From assembly GCA_027459605.1 (NCBI GenBank), contig DAIDHR010000023.1:1-34562 (forward strand): 34,562 nt of DNA. The letters are read 5' to 3'. A model generated the notes under the pieces. The model did no database searches, was not told the DNA's origin, and saw only the letters and a program-made list of their open reading frames with translations. Origin of the DNA: Alphaproteobacteria bacterium. GTDB taxonomy: Bacteria > Pseudomonadota > Alphaproteobacteria > UBA9655. Positions 34,314 to 34,562 of the stretch are shown here, piece after piece; the first letter of the stretch is position 1, and each line of letters starts with the position of its first letter. Position numbers and translations under genes: made by a program.

Positions 34314-34562
34314 TTAGTCCTTGAGATTCTTCCAGACGTCCTCAGCATGTTTTTTGATAATTTCAATGTTACCTGAATTCTCAAAATTAAAGGGGTTAAC
34401 TGTTAACCATGAATCAAGCTTGAACTTCCCTAATCTTGGCATAGAGAATTCCCATTCACCCATTTTAGAGCCAATCGAAGCATTTAGAACCTGCTGCAAA
34501 AGTGTTTGAATGAAGAAGGAAGTTAGAGCGGGAGTTAAAATTGACAGGAAGGGAGTGAAATA
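34314..34562 (-). CDS. C-terminal part of a paralogue sharing the 76-bp repeat (partial)
   Basis: The frame is open from the window edge to the stop at 34314, giving 82 residues. The first 25 (YFTPFLSILTPAL to LLQQV) are identical to those at the left edge. The rest is unrelated to the left copy and looks globular, with KMGEWEFSMPRLGKFKLDSW and a helical end EIIKKHAEDVWKNLKD. The start of the gene is outside the window. The shared part is hydrophobic and proline-containing, possibly a membrane segment. The family is not recognised. Confidence 0.65.
   Translation of the reverse strand, partial: YFTPFLSILTPALTSFFIQTLLQQVLNASIGSKMGEWEFSMPRLGKFKLDSWLTVNPFNFENSGNIEIIKKHAEDVWKNLKD
34487..34562 (-). 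repeat. Right copy of the 76-bp inverted repeat
   Basis: This is the reverse complement of 2-77 with no mismatch, including third codon positions. The window edge cuts it, so the true repeat may be longer. Confidence 0.95.

Noticed and set aside
2-34562. Terminal inverted repeats as the ends of one large transposon or linear plasmid
   Set aside because: The repeats are in-frame coding sequence continuing past the edges, and the interior is core chromosomal housekeeping genes. An assembly break in a multicopy gene explains it better.

Overview
The window looks like a chromosomal segment of an AT-leaning alphaproteobacterium, most likely an intracellular, Holosporales-like lineage. Alphaproteobacterial markers are a CckA-type hybrid histidine kinase, the order rpsF-rpsR-DUF2232-rplI-dnaB-alr, the run ftsE-ftsX-(gmhB)-DUF218-plsC-DUF2125, and a divergent MJ0042 zinc-ribbon gene opposite ftsE. 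The intracellular assignment is inference. It rests on an MHS/ProP-type symporter, a secreted DUF2608-like protein and several secreted cysteine-rich proteins of unknown function.

Layout. 1-1037: the broken 3' part of a gene whose first 76 bp recur, inverted and identical, at the other end of the window. 1221-4063: dapD-dapE-accD (lysine/meso-DAP and fatty-acid precursor synthesis). 4146-4930: two small secreted proteins on the minus strand. 5137-7836: polA. 8248-9495: a Bcr/CflA drug-efflux protein whose 3' end overlaps an antisense tRNA-Gln(UUG). 9749-11873: a complete polar amino-acid ABC importer. 11899-16344 (minus): a tightly overlapping operon ftsE-ftsX-gmhB-DUF218-plsC-DUF2125 (division, heptose, phospholipid). 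16468-19200: a zinc-ribbon membrane protein, then gmhA and hldE. With gmhB these supply ADP-heptose synthesis up to the epimerase step; hldD is not in the window. 19316-20284 (minus): the secreted DUF2608-like protein. 20650-22840: def-fmt-truA. 22977-25442: cckA. 25443-25785: a transposase remnant that also carries the rpsF promoter. 25786-31446: rpsF-rpsR-DUF2232-rplI, dnaB, alr, mlaE. 31731-34562: an accessory-looking, AT-rich end with an MHS transporter, about 700 bases without a gene, a 20-cysteine secreted repeat protein, and the 3' end of the paralogue that shares the 76-bp segment.

The core (about 1.2-31.4 kb) is ordinary, compact housekeeping sequence with many 4-base stop/start overlaps. 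The unusual material lies at the two ends and in small islands: the paralogous genes with one shared segment and different C-termini, the disulfide-type secreted proteins, the HAD-like secreted protein lacking its last catalytic motif, a small family of palindromes sharing the core GTATTCTAATnCAT, and the transposon relic in front of rpsF. No CRISPR array, rRNA, intact insertion sequence or recognisable defence system was seen.
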